NCBI RefSeq assembly: GCF_047638075.1
Contig: NZ_JBLJBV010000031.1
Location: 1 to 31,238, forward strand
Length of the DNA: 31,238 nucleotides
Reading direction: 5' to 3'
DNA from: UBA6197 sp047638075
GTDB taxonomy: Bacteria > Pseudomonadota > Alphaproteobacteria > Rhodobacterales > Rhodobacteraceae
Positions 24,457 to 31,238 of the stretch are shown in pieces; the stretch's first letter is position 1, and each line of letters opens with the position of its first letter. A model generated the notes under the pieces. That model worked only from the letters and a program-made list of their open reading frames with translations. It was not told the origin of the DNA and searched no databases. A program made the position numbers and the translations under genes.

Positions 24457-27400
24457 GCCATACCGACCAGCCCTATGCGGAATTGTGCGTCACCTCAAAC
24501 TTCACCTTCCTGACCGGGGCCTCACACCCCGAAGAACTGGTCACACGCGCGGCTGAACTGGGTCTGGCCGCCATCGCCATCACAGACCGCAATTCTGTGG
24601 CGGGCGTGGTGCGCGCATTCTCGGCGCTGAAGGAATTGGCACGCCTGCAGCAAGAGGCCCACGCGCATCCGGGCACACCAACGATCCGCTCGCAACGCGT
24701 TACCGATCACTCCAGCCGCCAGACTGTGCCGCACCTTGAAGGTGACAGGCAGGCCCCAGCCCTGCCCGATGGGCCACTGCCGCAACTGATCGCGGGATCA
24801 CGGCTGGTCTTGACGGATAGCACTGTCGAATGGCTGGCCCTTCCAACCGATATCGCGGCATGGTCAAACCTCACGCGGCTTCTCAGCTTGGGCAAACGGC
24901 GCGCACCAAAAGGCGAATGTCACCTGACCCGCGCTGATCTTGCTGATTGGGGGGGCGGCCTGATCCTGATCGCCCTGCCGCCGGACCCGCTGGAGGATCC
25001 CGACCCCAAACCCACCCGCACCGATCTGTTGGCCGTAGCGCGCGCCTTTCCCGGCCAGTGCTTTTTGGGGGCGGCGCCCCACTATGATGGCCGCGACCAG
25101 ATCCGCCTTGATCATCTGGCGCTGATGGCGCAGCGCGTGAACCTGCCGATGGTGGCGGTGGGCGATGTGCTGATGCACCGATCTGCCCGCCGTCCATTGG
25201 CCGATGTGCTGACCTGCCTGCGCCTTGGCTGCACTATCGACACTATCGGTGAGCGGCGGCTAGCCAATGGCGAACGCCGCCTGAAATCAGGCGCCGAGAT
25301 GGCCCGGCTGTTCCATCGCCACCCCGCCGCGATCCGCCGCACCGTGGAGATTGCAGACCGCTGTGCCTTTCGCCTGAACGAGTTGCGCTATCACTACCCC
25401 GATGAGGCGATAGACGGTGAGCCGGCCCAGACACGGCTGGAACGTTTGACCCGCACCGGCCTGAACTGGCGCTATCCAAACGGCCCGCCGCCCAAAATTA
25501 CCCACCGGGTTGAGAAAGAGCTTACCTTGATCCGCGAGGTCGAATACGCCCCCTATTTCCTGACCGTGCATGACATTGTGCAATTCGCCCGCAGCCGCGG
25601 TATTTTGTGCCAGGGTCGCGGCTCGGCGGCCAATTCGGTGGTTTGCTATCTGCTGGGCATCACCGAGGTGCCGCCCGAATCCATCACCCTGATCTTTGAA
25701 CGCTTCATCAGTAAAGAACGTGGCGAGCCACCCGATATCGACGTGGATTTCGAACATGAACGCCGCGAAGAGGTGATTCAGTGGATTTACGCGCGCTATG
25801 GCCGCGAACGTGCGGGCCTGACCGCAGCCGTGATTCATTTTCGTAGCCGTGCCGCCATCCGTGAGGTCGGCAAGGTCATGGGCCTGTCCCAAGACGTGGT
25901 CGCACGCCTTTCCGGCCAGATCTGGGGCTGGTCCTCCGCCACCCCCAATGAGGACCGGATGCGCGATGCTGGCCTTGATCCCGCTGAGGGCCGCGTGACG
26001 CTTGCCGCCAAACTGATTGGCGAGATCATCGGCTTTCCCCGCCATCTTAGCCAGCATGTCGGCGGGTTCGTCATCACCCATGGCCGACTGGACGAACTTT
26101 GCCCGATAGAAAACGCCGCAATGGAAGATCGCACCATCATTGAATGGGACAAGGATGATATCAACGCATTGGGTTTGTTGAAGGTCGACATCCTCGCCTT
26201 GGGCATGCTGACCTGCATCCGCAAAGCCTTTGCGCTGCTGGCCGATCATCACGGCCAGAACCTGACGCTGGCCAATGTACCGCCCGAGGATGTGCCGGTT
26301 TACAATATGCTCTGCCGCGCTGATGCTATCGGCGTGTTTCAGGTGGAAAGCCGCGCGCAGTTGAATTTTCTGCCCCGCATGCGGCCGCGCAAATTCTACG
26401 ATCTGGTCTGCGAGGTCGCCATCGTCCGCCCCGGCCCCATTCAGGGCGGCATGGTGCATCCCTTCATCAACCGCCGCATGGGGCGTGAACCCGTCGAAGA
26501 CCTTGGCCCCGCAATGATGGAAGTGCTGGGCCGCACCTATGGCGTGCCCTTGTTTCAGGAACAGGCCATGCAGATCGCCGTGGTGGCTGCGGGGTTTACA
26601 GCGGCCGAGGCTGACCGTCTGCGCCGGTCTTTGGCCACCTTCAAACGCATGGGCACCATTGGCAGTTTTCGGGATCGTTTCGTTTCCGGCATGCTGTCGC
26701 GCGGCTATGATGCCGACTTCGCGGTGCGCTGTTTCGCCCAGATCGAAGGATTTGGTTCCTACGGCTTTCCCGAAAGCCACGCCGCCAGTTTCGCGCGGCT
26801 GGTCTATATTTCCGCCTGGCTGAAATGCCACCATCAGGCAGTGTTCACCTGTGCGCTTATGAACAGCCAACCGATGGGGTTTTATGCCCCTGCGCAACTG
26901 GTCCGCGATGCGCGCGAACACGGTGTCGAGGTGCGGCCCATTTCGATCAACCATTCGCTTTGGGATTGCACCCTGGAACCGCGCCCTGATGGCCGTTTGG
27001 CCCTGCGCCTCGGCTTTCGTCAGATCAAGGGGCTGCGGGCAGAGGATGCAGACTGGATCGTCGCCGCGCGCGGCAATGGTTATCCCGATGTCGAAAGCCT
27101 GTGGCGGCGCGCGGGCGTAAGGCCTGACACGCTGGAACGCCTGGCCGAAGCGGATGCCTTTGCCGTGCTCAACCTGACGCGCCGCGATGCGCTCTGGGCT
27201 GCATCGGCGCTAAAAGCCCCTGCCCCTTTACCGCTGTTTGGCCCCGACGGCGAGGGCGGGATGGAACCTGCCGTCAGCCTGCCGCAAATGACGCTGGGCC
27301 AAGAGGTGATCGAGGATTATCTGTCGCTGCGCCTTTCCTTGCGCGCCCATCCGATGGAGCTGCTACGCCCCCACCTGCCAGAATCCCTGCCGCATGATCG

Positions 27401-27809
27401 GCTGAACCAAGCCAGGGGCCGCGTCACCACCACCGGTCTTGTCATCACCCGCCAGCGCCCCGGCACGGCGGCGGGCGTGATCTTTCTGACGCTGGAAGAT
27501 GAAACCGGCACCGCCAACGTGATCGTCTGGAAACAGGTCTATGAAGCGTTCCGCAAGGCCGTGATCGCCGGGCGCCTGGTTCGCGTGATCGGCCGCATTC
27601 AACATGACGGGCCCACCACGCATCTTATTGCACAAAGGGTAGAGGATGTGTCGCACCTGCTGGCCACCCTCGGCCGCCCGGTAATGATCGACGCAAACGA
27701 CGGCCGCGCGGATGAGACAAAACGAGCATCCGGCGGCAGCATCAGACCCTCTGCCCGCCATCCGCGCGAACAGGCCAAGAAGCTGTTTCCAAGTCGGGAT
27801 TTTCATTGA
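24453..27809 (+). CDS. dnaE2: Error-prone DNA polymerase DnaE2 (ImuC)
   Basis: A 1118-residue C-family polymerase used for translesion synthesis with ImuA and ImuB. The N-terminal PHP domain begins YAELCVTSNFTFLTGASHPE. The catalytic aspartates are Asp430 and Asp432 in PPDIDVDFEHERRE, and Asp579 in LLKVDILALGM. A C-terminal OB fold (GLVITRQRPGTAAGVIFLTL) precedes the family-typical end HPREQAKKLFPSRDFH. The ATG at 24453 overlaps the imuB stop and matches homologues; the open frame continues upstream to 24318 inside imuB, but that part is not conserved. It is the last gene of the LexA-controlled operon. Confidence 0.96.
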   Translation: MSHTDQPYAELCVTSNFTFLTGASHPEELVTRAAELGLAAIAITDRNSVAGVVRAFSALKELARLQQEAHAHPGTPTIRSQRVTDHSSRQTVPHLEGDRQAPALPDGPLPQLIAGSRLVLTDSTVEWLALPTDIAAWSNLTRLLSLGKRRAPKGECHLTRADLADWGGGLILIALPPDPLEDPDPKPTRTDLLAVARAFPGQCFLGAAPHYDGRDQIRLDHLALMAQRVNLPMVAVGDVLMHRSARRPLADVLTCLRLGCTIDTIGERRLANGERRLKSGAEMARLFHRHPAAIRRTVEIADRCAFRLNELRYHYPDEAIDGEPAQTRLERLTRTGLNWRYPNGPPPKITHRVEKELTLIREVEYAPYFLTVHDIVQFARSRGILCQGRGSAANSVVCYLLGITEVPPESITLIFERFISKERGEPPDIDVDFEHERREEVIQWIYARYGRERAGLTAAVIHFRSRAAIREVGKVMGLSQDVVARLSGQIWGWSSATPNEDRMRDAGLDPAEGRVTLAAKLIGEIIGFPRHLSQHVGGFVITHGRLDELCPIENAAMEDRTIIEWDKDDINALGLLKVDILALGMLTCIRKAFALLADHHGQNLTLANVPPEDVPVYNMLCRADAIGVFQVESRAQLNFLPRMRPRKFYDLVCEVAIVRPGPIQGGMVHPFINRRMGREPVEDLGPAMMEVLGRTYGVPLFQEQAMQIAVVAAGFTAAEADRLRRSLATFKRMGTIGSFRDRFVSGMLSRGYDADFAVRCFAQIEGFGSYGFPESHAASFARLVYISAWLKCHHQAVFTCALMNSQPMGFYAPAQLVRDAREHGVEVRPISINHSLWDCTLEPRPDGRLALRLGFRQIKGLRAEDADWIVAARGNGYPDVESLWRRAGVRPDTLERLAEADAFAVLNLTRRDALWAASALKAPAPLPLFGPDGEGGMEPAVSLPQMTLGQEVIEDYLSLRLSLRAHPMELLRPHLPESLPHDRLNQARGRVTTTGLVITRQRPGTAAGVIFLTLEDETGTANVIVWKQVYEAFRKAVIAGRLVRVIGRIQHDGPTTHLIAQRVEDVSHLLATLGRPVMIDANDGRADETKRASGGSIRPSARHPREQAKKLFPSRDFH

Positions 27810-28430
27810 TCGCCACGGCCTAAACGCACCCCCCCCCTCTGGATCTGAAGGGCCTCGCATGACGCTGATCCCTTTTTGCGCGGCAATCTTGAAAAAATCA
27901 CACGCCAATCCCTTTGGTCAGAATCACCGCACCTTGCGAAATTGTTCATTCGAAGGGATGAACCAACGCCAGGAAAACCGGATTACCAATTACGCTATCA
28001 ATCCAATCCGGATAGATGGTGAAAGGCTCTGCACCATCAACAGCCATCCGGATCTTGCCGTGGTTTTTTCCAGATAGTGCGATGACCCTTGGAACCATTC
28101 GCCCACCGACTACGGAGGAAAAGAAATGACCGTTGCCAGAGGCTGAGGGGCCATTTCCCGACATGATGTCCACAGTTGCACCGGCTACCCGGCCAATGAA
28201 GGCGTGGGGGTCGTTCCCGCCCCCCACCAGATGCACGGCCAATGCCGTGGTCGGGGTCAAAAAAGCCAGATGTGCAGATCATGCAGGCGCTGCACCCCGT
28301 CCTGAGTGCAGGACCAATCGGCAACGGCGTTGCGCCCGATCTCAAATGTCACGACGACAGGGCCAGACAGGCGCTGCGTCACCGCCCAACGAAAGGTGGG
28401 CCAAATCGGCGGGGGCGGTGTAGTCGTGGA
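27810..28430. other. Region between dnaE2 and osmC with decayed coding remnants
   Basis: These 621 bases hold no intact gene that I can name. On the minus strand 28160-28344 is a remnant of a cation efflux protein (separate entry). Its second frame stays open down to 27946 and reads through VDGAEPFTIYPDWIDSV, which I do not recognise. On the plus strand a strong ribosome-site look-alike, GGAGGAAAAGAA, precedes an ATG that is closed after six codons. No terminator for dnaE2 is obvious. Confidence 0.4.
28160..28344 (-). pseudogene. Remnant of a cation diffusion facilitator (CDF) C-terminal domain, frameshifted
   Basis: On the minus strand one frame reads GVQRLHDLHIWLF and then a TGA. The next frame continues TPTTALAVHLVGGGNDPHAF. 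Joined, they match the C-terminal cytoplasmic domain of CDF metal exporters (usually ...HDLHIW..., then TALTAHLV). The break falls on a run of six A on the plus strand (28259-28264); one more base would restore the frame. The membrane part is absent and the end diverges, so this is a dead fragment even if the frameshift were a sequencing error. Confidence 0.55.
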
Positions 28431-28835
28431 TCACGCCTTGCGGATCAGCGTTCCCTCCAGCGGTACCGCACCTGAAAGCGTATTGGAAATGGTGCCGTAT
28501 TTCAGAACGTTGCGGTGGAGCAAGTCCAGCCGCGCATCCAGCTCGGCGCTGTCCACGATGATCTTATACCGGATCAGGGTCAGCTTGGGCGGCGCATCCT
28601 GACGGATGGCTTCCAGCTGCACCTCGGCCCCGTCGATCTGAAACTGCAGCATCGGCGTGACCCGCGCGATCCCTTTCAACATGCAGGCCGCCAAGGCAGA
28701 CAGCAGCAGTTCCACCGGGTTCATCGCATCGCGGCGACCTCCAAGATCGGTGTCCAGCACCACCTCAGCCTCCTTCGCCACAGCAAGGCTGCCATGGCTG
28801 TCCACGCGACGGGCGCAAACGCGATACTCAGTCAC
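28431..28835 (-). CDS. OsmC family protein lacking the second redox cysteine
   Basis: A 134-residue OsmC-fold protein. OsmC and Ohr enzymes reduce organic hydroperoxides with two cysteines. Here the first is Cys51 in ALAACMLKGI. The second position, in a family motif usually like CPVSNTL, reads GTISNTL (Gly114). It may therefore have a changed mechanism or a binding role, and I do not call it a peroxidase. The start is GTG at 28835, overlapping the thioredoxin stop (GTGA). It is the last intact gene of the permease operon. Confidence 0.85.
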   Translation of the reverse strand: MTEYRVCARRVDSHGSLAVAKEAEVVLDTDLGGRRDAMNPVELLLSALAACMLKGIARVTPMLQFQIDGAEVQLEAIRQDAPPKLTLIRYKIIVDSAELDARLDLLHRNVLKYGTISNTLSGAVPLEGTLIRKA

Positions 28836-29059
28836 AGCAGATGTCCGATCTCGTCTGCACTAAGAACCTTTCCCGCCGAAAGAAGCTTTTCGTCCACCAC
28901 CAGCGCGGGCGTCGACATCACCCCGTAGGCGGCGATATCGGCAAAATCAGTGACCTTGACGATTTCAACCTGTTTACCAGCCGCCTCTGCCGCCGCTTTG
29001 GCGTTTTCTCCCAAGGCTACGCATTTCTTGCAGCCCGAACCAAGGATCTTGATGATCAT
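28832..29059 (-). CDS. Small thioredoxin-like redox protein
   Basis: A 75-residue mini-thioredoxin of the redox-active disulfide protein 2 type. The active site is GSGCKKC near the N-terminus, and the cis-Pro loop is MSTPALVVDEK. Such proteins are often found beside ArsP-type permeases, where they may supply electrons or carry thiol-bound metalloids. Two adjacent ATG codons are possible; the one at 29059 is chosen because AAAGGA then lies six bases away, against three for 29062. It begins 11 bases after the permease stop and overlaps osmC. Confidence 0.87.
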   Translation of the reverse strand: MIIKILGSGCKKCVALGENAKAAAEAAGKQVEIVKVTDFADIAAYGVMSTPALVVDEKLLSAGKVLSADEIGHLL

Positions 29060-29070
29060 CATGCGTCCTT

Positions 29071-30069
29071 TCAAATGAACCAATGTGTGATGGCGTTGAA
29101 TGTAAAGCCGATGGTCAGAATACCAACCGTCACAAGACCGGTAAACGTGACCAGCAGCGGCATTTTGACCACGCGCTTAAGCATGATGAGTGAGGGCAGA
29201 GAGAGCGCCGTTACCGCCATCATAAAGGCGAGCACAGTGCCCAACCCGACCCCTTTTCCGGCCAATGCCTCGGCAATCGGCAGGGTCCCGAAGATATCGG
29301 CATACATCGGGATACCAACCACCACGGCAACCGGAACGGCCCACCATTTATCCTGGCCAAGCAACGCGGTGATCGTGTCTTGCGGCACCCAATTGTGAAT
29401 GGCCGCCCCTATGCCGACGCCGATCATCACATAAAGCCAGACCTTGTTTACAATATCCAGGACCTGATCGCGGGCAAACGCCAGGCGTTCGGCCCGTGTC
29501 AGCGCTTCGTCGGCGTCCGTCACCGGGACATTGCGCACGAAATCAGCAATTTGATTTTCCATCCCAAGCCTGCCAATGATCGTGCCACCGATGACAGCGA
29601 CCACCAGACCGACGCTCACATAGGCCAGTGCAATCGGCCAACTGAAGATGGACGCGAGCAGAATTATCGAGGCCATGTCCACCAATGGCGATGAGATCAA
29701 GAACGAGAACGTTACCCCCAATGGCAGCCCTGCTGCGGTAAAGCCGATGAACAATGGGATCGACGAACACGAGCAGAACGGCGTGATCGTCCCCAACAAT
29801 GCCCCAAGGATGTTGGCACTGATGCCAGACCTGCCACCTAGTATCCGCCGCGTGCGCTCGGGCGGAAAATAGCTTTGGACATAGGAAATGGCAAAGATCA
29901 GTACGGACAGCAGGATGAAGATCTTGATCACGTCATAGACGAAGAACTGCACCGATCCGCCTATGCGCGAGGCAGGATCCAGCCCCACAGCCTGCACGCC
30001 TGCCGTCACCAGATCGGACAGCCATTGCATCCTAAGCAGCTGATCGTTCAGCCAGCCGAAGATATTCAT
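29071..30069 (-). CDS. ArsP-type (DUF318) membrane permease
   Basis: A 332-residue inner-membrane protein with about eight hydrophobic segments. The motif TPFCSCSSIPLF (Cys99, Cys101) is the signature of the ArsP_1 permease family; characterised members export trivalent organoarsenicals. The second half repeats a related pattern around PMYADIFGTLPIAEAL. The ATG at 30069 follows GAGGTGACGGC and fits the family; the frame is open upstream but runs through arsR remnants. It overlaps the stop of the broken arsR gene (ATGA), so it was once translated from an arsR-permease-thioredoxin-osmC operon. The substrate is inferred from the family only. Confidence 0.88.
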   Translation of the reverse strand: MNIFGWLNDQLLRMQWLSDLVTAGVQAVGLDPASRIGGSVQFFVYDVIKIFILLSVLIFAISYVQSYFPPERTRRILGGRSGISANILGALLGTITPFCSCSSIPLFIGFTAAGLPLGVTFSFLISSPLVDMASIILLASIFSWPIALAYVSVGLVVAVIGGTIIGRLGMENQIADFVRNVPVTDADEALTRAERLAFARDQVLDIVNKVWLYVMIGVGIGAAIHNWVPQDTITALLGQDKWWAVPVAVVVGIPMYADIFGTLPIAEALAGKGVGLGTVLAFMMAVTALSLPSLIMLKRVVKMPLLVTFTGLVTVGILTIGFTFNAITHWFI

Positions 30070-30212
30070 GCCGTCACCTCTTTGACCAGTGCCGCCGCCA
30101 ACAGCGTCCGCAGGCGCGGCGGCAGATCGGGCCTGATGCGATAGCGCACCTATTGCGCATCCCGCCTGTCCACCGCCAAGCCAGCTTGCTTTAACACCTG
30201 CATATTGTCTTG
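30066..30212 (-). pseudogene. ArsR-family repressor, C-terminal remnant
   Basis: The minus-strand frame reads VLKQAGLAVDRRDAQ, then TAG at 30150-30152, then VRYRIRPDLPPRLRTLLAA and a TGA overlapping the permease start. This is the end of an ArsR winged helix and its tail. Homologues have Trp before VRY, so TGG to TAG is the likely mutation. The N-terminal half is gone: homology stops near 30200, where IS3-family sequence begins. The operon has therefore lost its local repressor. Confidence 0.72.
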
Positions 30213-30592
30213 TCACGGTCTGGTTCGGGTCTCTTTCGAGCAATGTTTGCTATGAGGGAGCCAGAGTATAGGAATGAGATATACAGACGATTTCCGGCAG
30301 GATGCGGTGCGTATTGCGATTGCGAGCGGCTTAACGCGACCGCAAGTTTCATCCAATTTGGGGGTGGGTTTATCGACTCTAAACGAGTGGGTGCAAAAGT
30401 GTCCACCGCCCGGCACAGGTCATGGCCCGGCAATGTCCCAAGAGGGTGCATGATGACCTGATGTCGGATCCGCACGAAGATGTTGAGACAGAGAGCAAAC
30501 GCCTTCGGAAAGAAGTCCGCCTGCCGCGCGACTGGAGGGAAGTACTAAAAAACGTCCCGGGCCTTAGCCAACCTGTGCACGGTAGAAACAGT
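30208..30592 (+). mobile_element. IS3-family fragment with frameshifted orfA
   Basis: An ATG at 30274 opens MRYTDDFRQDAVRIAIASGL and continues to LSTLNEWVQK, the start of an IS3-family OrfA helix-turn-helix protein. That frame then loses homology and closes. The family resumes in the next frame from 30452 as DDLMSDPHEDVETESKRLRK, with the leucine-zipper-like part ending at VLKN. About 45 bases between the two parts do not fit either. The orfB gene is missing. The left boundary, near 30208, lies inside arsR; exact ends are estimates. Confidence 0.7.
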
Positions 30593-30841
30593 TGTCCGTC
30601 GTCGAATGGTTTGGAACAGCCGCCCTGACTTTGAAGCGGAGGGCTTTGGCTCATCGGGTTCAGGCTATGCCGCTTGACGCTGATGGTTCAAGCGACGGTT
30701 TCGCATGGTCTTTTGTTTGATGCGTCTCCTTTCGGCCAGGATGGTTTCACCACGACCGAAGTAGACATCAGCTGGCGTTAGGGTGCCGATGCTTTCGTGG
30801 TGGCCTGCAGCCAAATTGTCATCCAATCGGGACCAAGCCCT
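30593..30841 (-). mobile_element. Fragment of a second IS3-family element (transposase C-terminus)
   Basis: On the minus strand the last part of an IS3-family OrfB is readable: HESIGTLTPADVYFGRGETI and onward to a basic tail ending at the TAG at 30665. TGTCCGTCGTCGAATGG at 30593 looks like a terminal inverted repeat of such an element. The rest of the transposase is missing; upstream the frame runs into a different IS3 transposase, so the boundary near 30841 is a junction. Confidence 0.65.
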
Positions 30842-31238
30842 TTGAGTTGATACGCCATGTGGCGCAGTCAGAGCAACCGACACCTGCGCGGAGCTATCAG
30901 ACGGCGCTGCGTGGGTGTCGGTTACGGTGATCAGGCGTTGGGCGAATACCTTGGGCGTCTGGTAGCCAAGTGCCGAATGCGGGCATGTTCGTTAAAGTCA
31001 GCAGCCCATGCCCGAATTACAGCATGGGCATGGGCATGGGCCATGTTCCGGAAGATGGTCTCGGTGAGCAATTCATCATGCAGGCGCCCATTAAAACTCT
31101 CGACGACTCCGTTTTGTATGGGCTTGTCCGGCGCAATGTAATGCCATTCGATCTTGCGTTCTGTGGCAAAGGTTAAGATCGCGTTACTGGTCAGTTCGAT
31201 GCCGTAACACCTTCGGAATGACGCTGATTGAGAGGCTA
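30842..31238 (-). mobile_element. Third IS3-family transposase fragment, frameshifted, running off the right edge
   Basis: The minus strand encodes YGIELTSNAILTF, then WHYIAPDKPIQNGVVESFNG, with the last catalytic Glu of the DDE triad in VESFNG, followed by LHDELLTETIFRN. The frame breaks near 30984: NEHA is followed, one base out, by PHSALGYQTPKVFAQ. A single missing base in the HRPHSALG motif explains it. An in-frame GCATGG repeat at 31022-31045 adds extra His-Ala. The element continues beyond the window. Confidence 0.75.
31022..31045 (+). repeat. GCATGG hexamer repeat within a transposase remnant
   Basis: Three tandem GCATGG units followed by a variant unit. On the minus strand they encode a His-Ala run (AHAHAHA) where IS3 transposases usually have SHAR or AHAR. 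This is a small in-frame expansion, likely by slippage. Confidence 0.6.

Noticed and set aside
25287..26954. A 555-codon open frame antisense to dnaE2
   Set aside because: It lies wholly inside a conserved polymerase gene, has no ribosome site and no recognisable motif.
30422..30628. A separate small gene inside the IS fragment
   Set aside because: Its middle is the second half of an IS3 OrfA, so it is part of the frameshifted pseudogene.
1..31238. tRNA, rRNA or CRISPR array
   Set aside because: No T-loop-like GGTTCGAAT pattern, rRNA sequence or regularly spaced repeat was seen by eye on either strand; a covariance-model scan was not possible.

Overview
The window looks like chromosomal DNA of an alphaproteobacterium of the Rhodobacterales (Roseobacter group). 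The evidence is high G+C, tightly packed operons with ATGA-type overlaps, a LexA box of the alphaproteobacterial GTTC-N7-GTTC type, an imuA-imuB-dnaE2 mutagenesis cassette, and leucine-degradation and glmU-glmS neighbourhoods as expected for that group. Taxonomy is inferred from the sequence alone.

Layout. 1-119 is the start of a sulfotransferase running off the left edge. 436-2058 is an acyl-CoA ligase, convergent with a leftward leucine block of isovaleryl-CoA dehydrogenase (5772-6929), methylcrotonyl-CoA carboxylase beta (4168-5772) and alpha (2157-4073). A 14-bp palindrome just upstream of ivd is a candidate operator. 7064-8910 holds a DegT-type aminotransferase and a phosphoglycolate phosphatase-like HAD enzyme, divergent from the amino-sugar operon glmU-glmS plus an AlkD-like gene (9015-12844). 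A lipoprotein gene (12930-13415) converges on this operon across a perfect 25-bp inverted repeat. moaA (13516-14523) and the complete leftward glycerol-3-phosphate ABC operon ugpBAEC (14548-18746) follow.

After a 686-bp gap come a patatin-like protein and acetoacetate decarboxylase (19433-21292). A LexA box (21724-21738) then heads a four-gene SOS operon: SRAP/YedK, ImuA, ImuB and DnaE2 (21776-27809). This couples an abasic-site-capturing protein to an error-prone replication complex.

The right end is accessory DNA in decay. A leftward ArsP-type permease, mini-thioredoxin and OsmC operon (28431-30069) has lost its ArsR repressor: only a C-terminal remnant with an internal TAG remains, cut by IS3-family debris. 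Downstream of osmC is a frameshifted remnant of a cation diffusion facilitator. The last kilobase is a patchwork of three broken IS3-family fragments.

The two signals most worth following are (1) a repeated motif, GAGTATTTNNGCCAAA followed after one base by AAAAGC, found five times at gene ends (two inverted pairs and one solo copy), and (2) the SOS operon in which SRAP is the LexA-proximal gene. No wholly new multi-gene system is evident.
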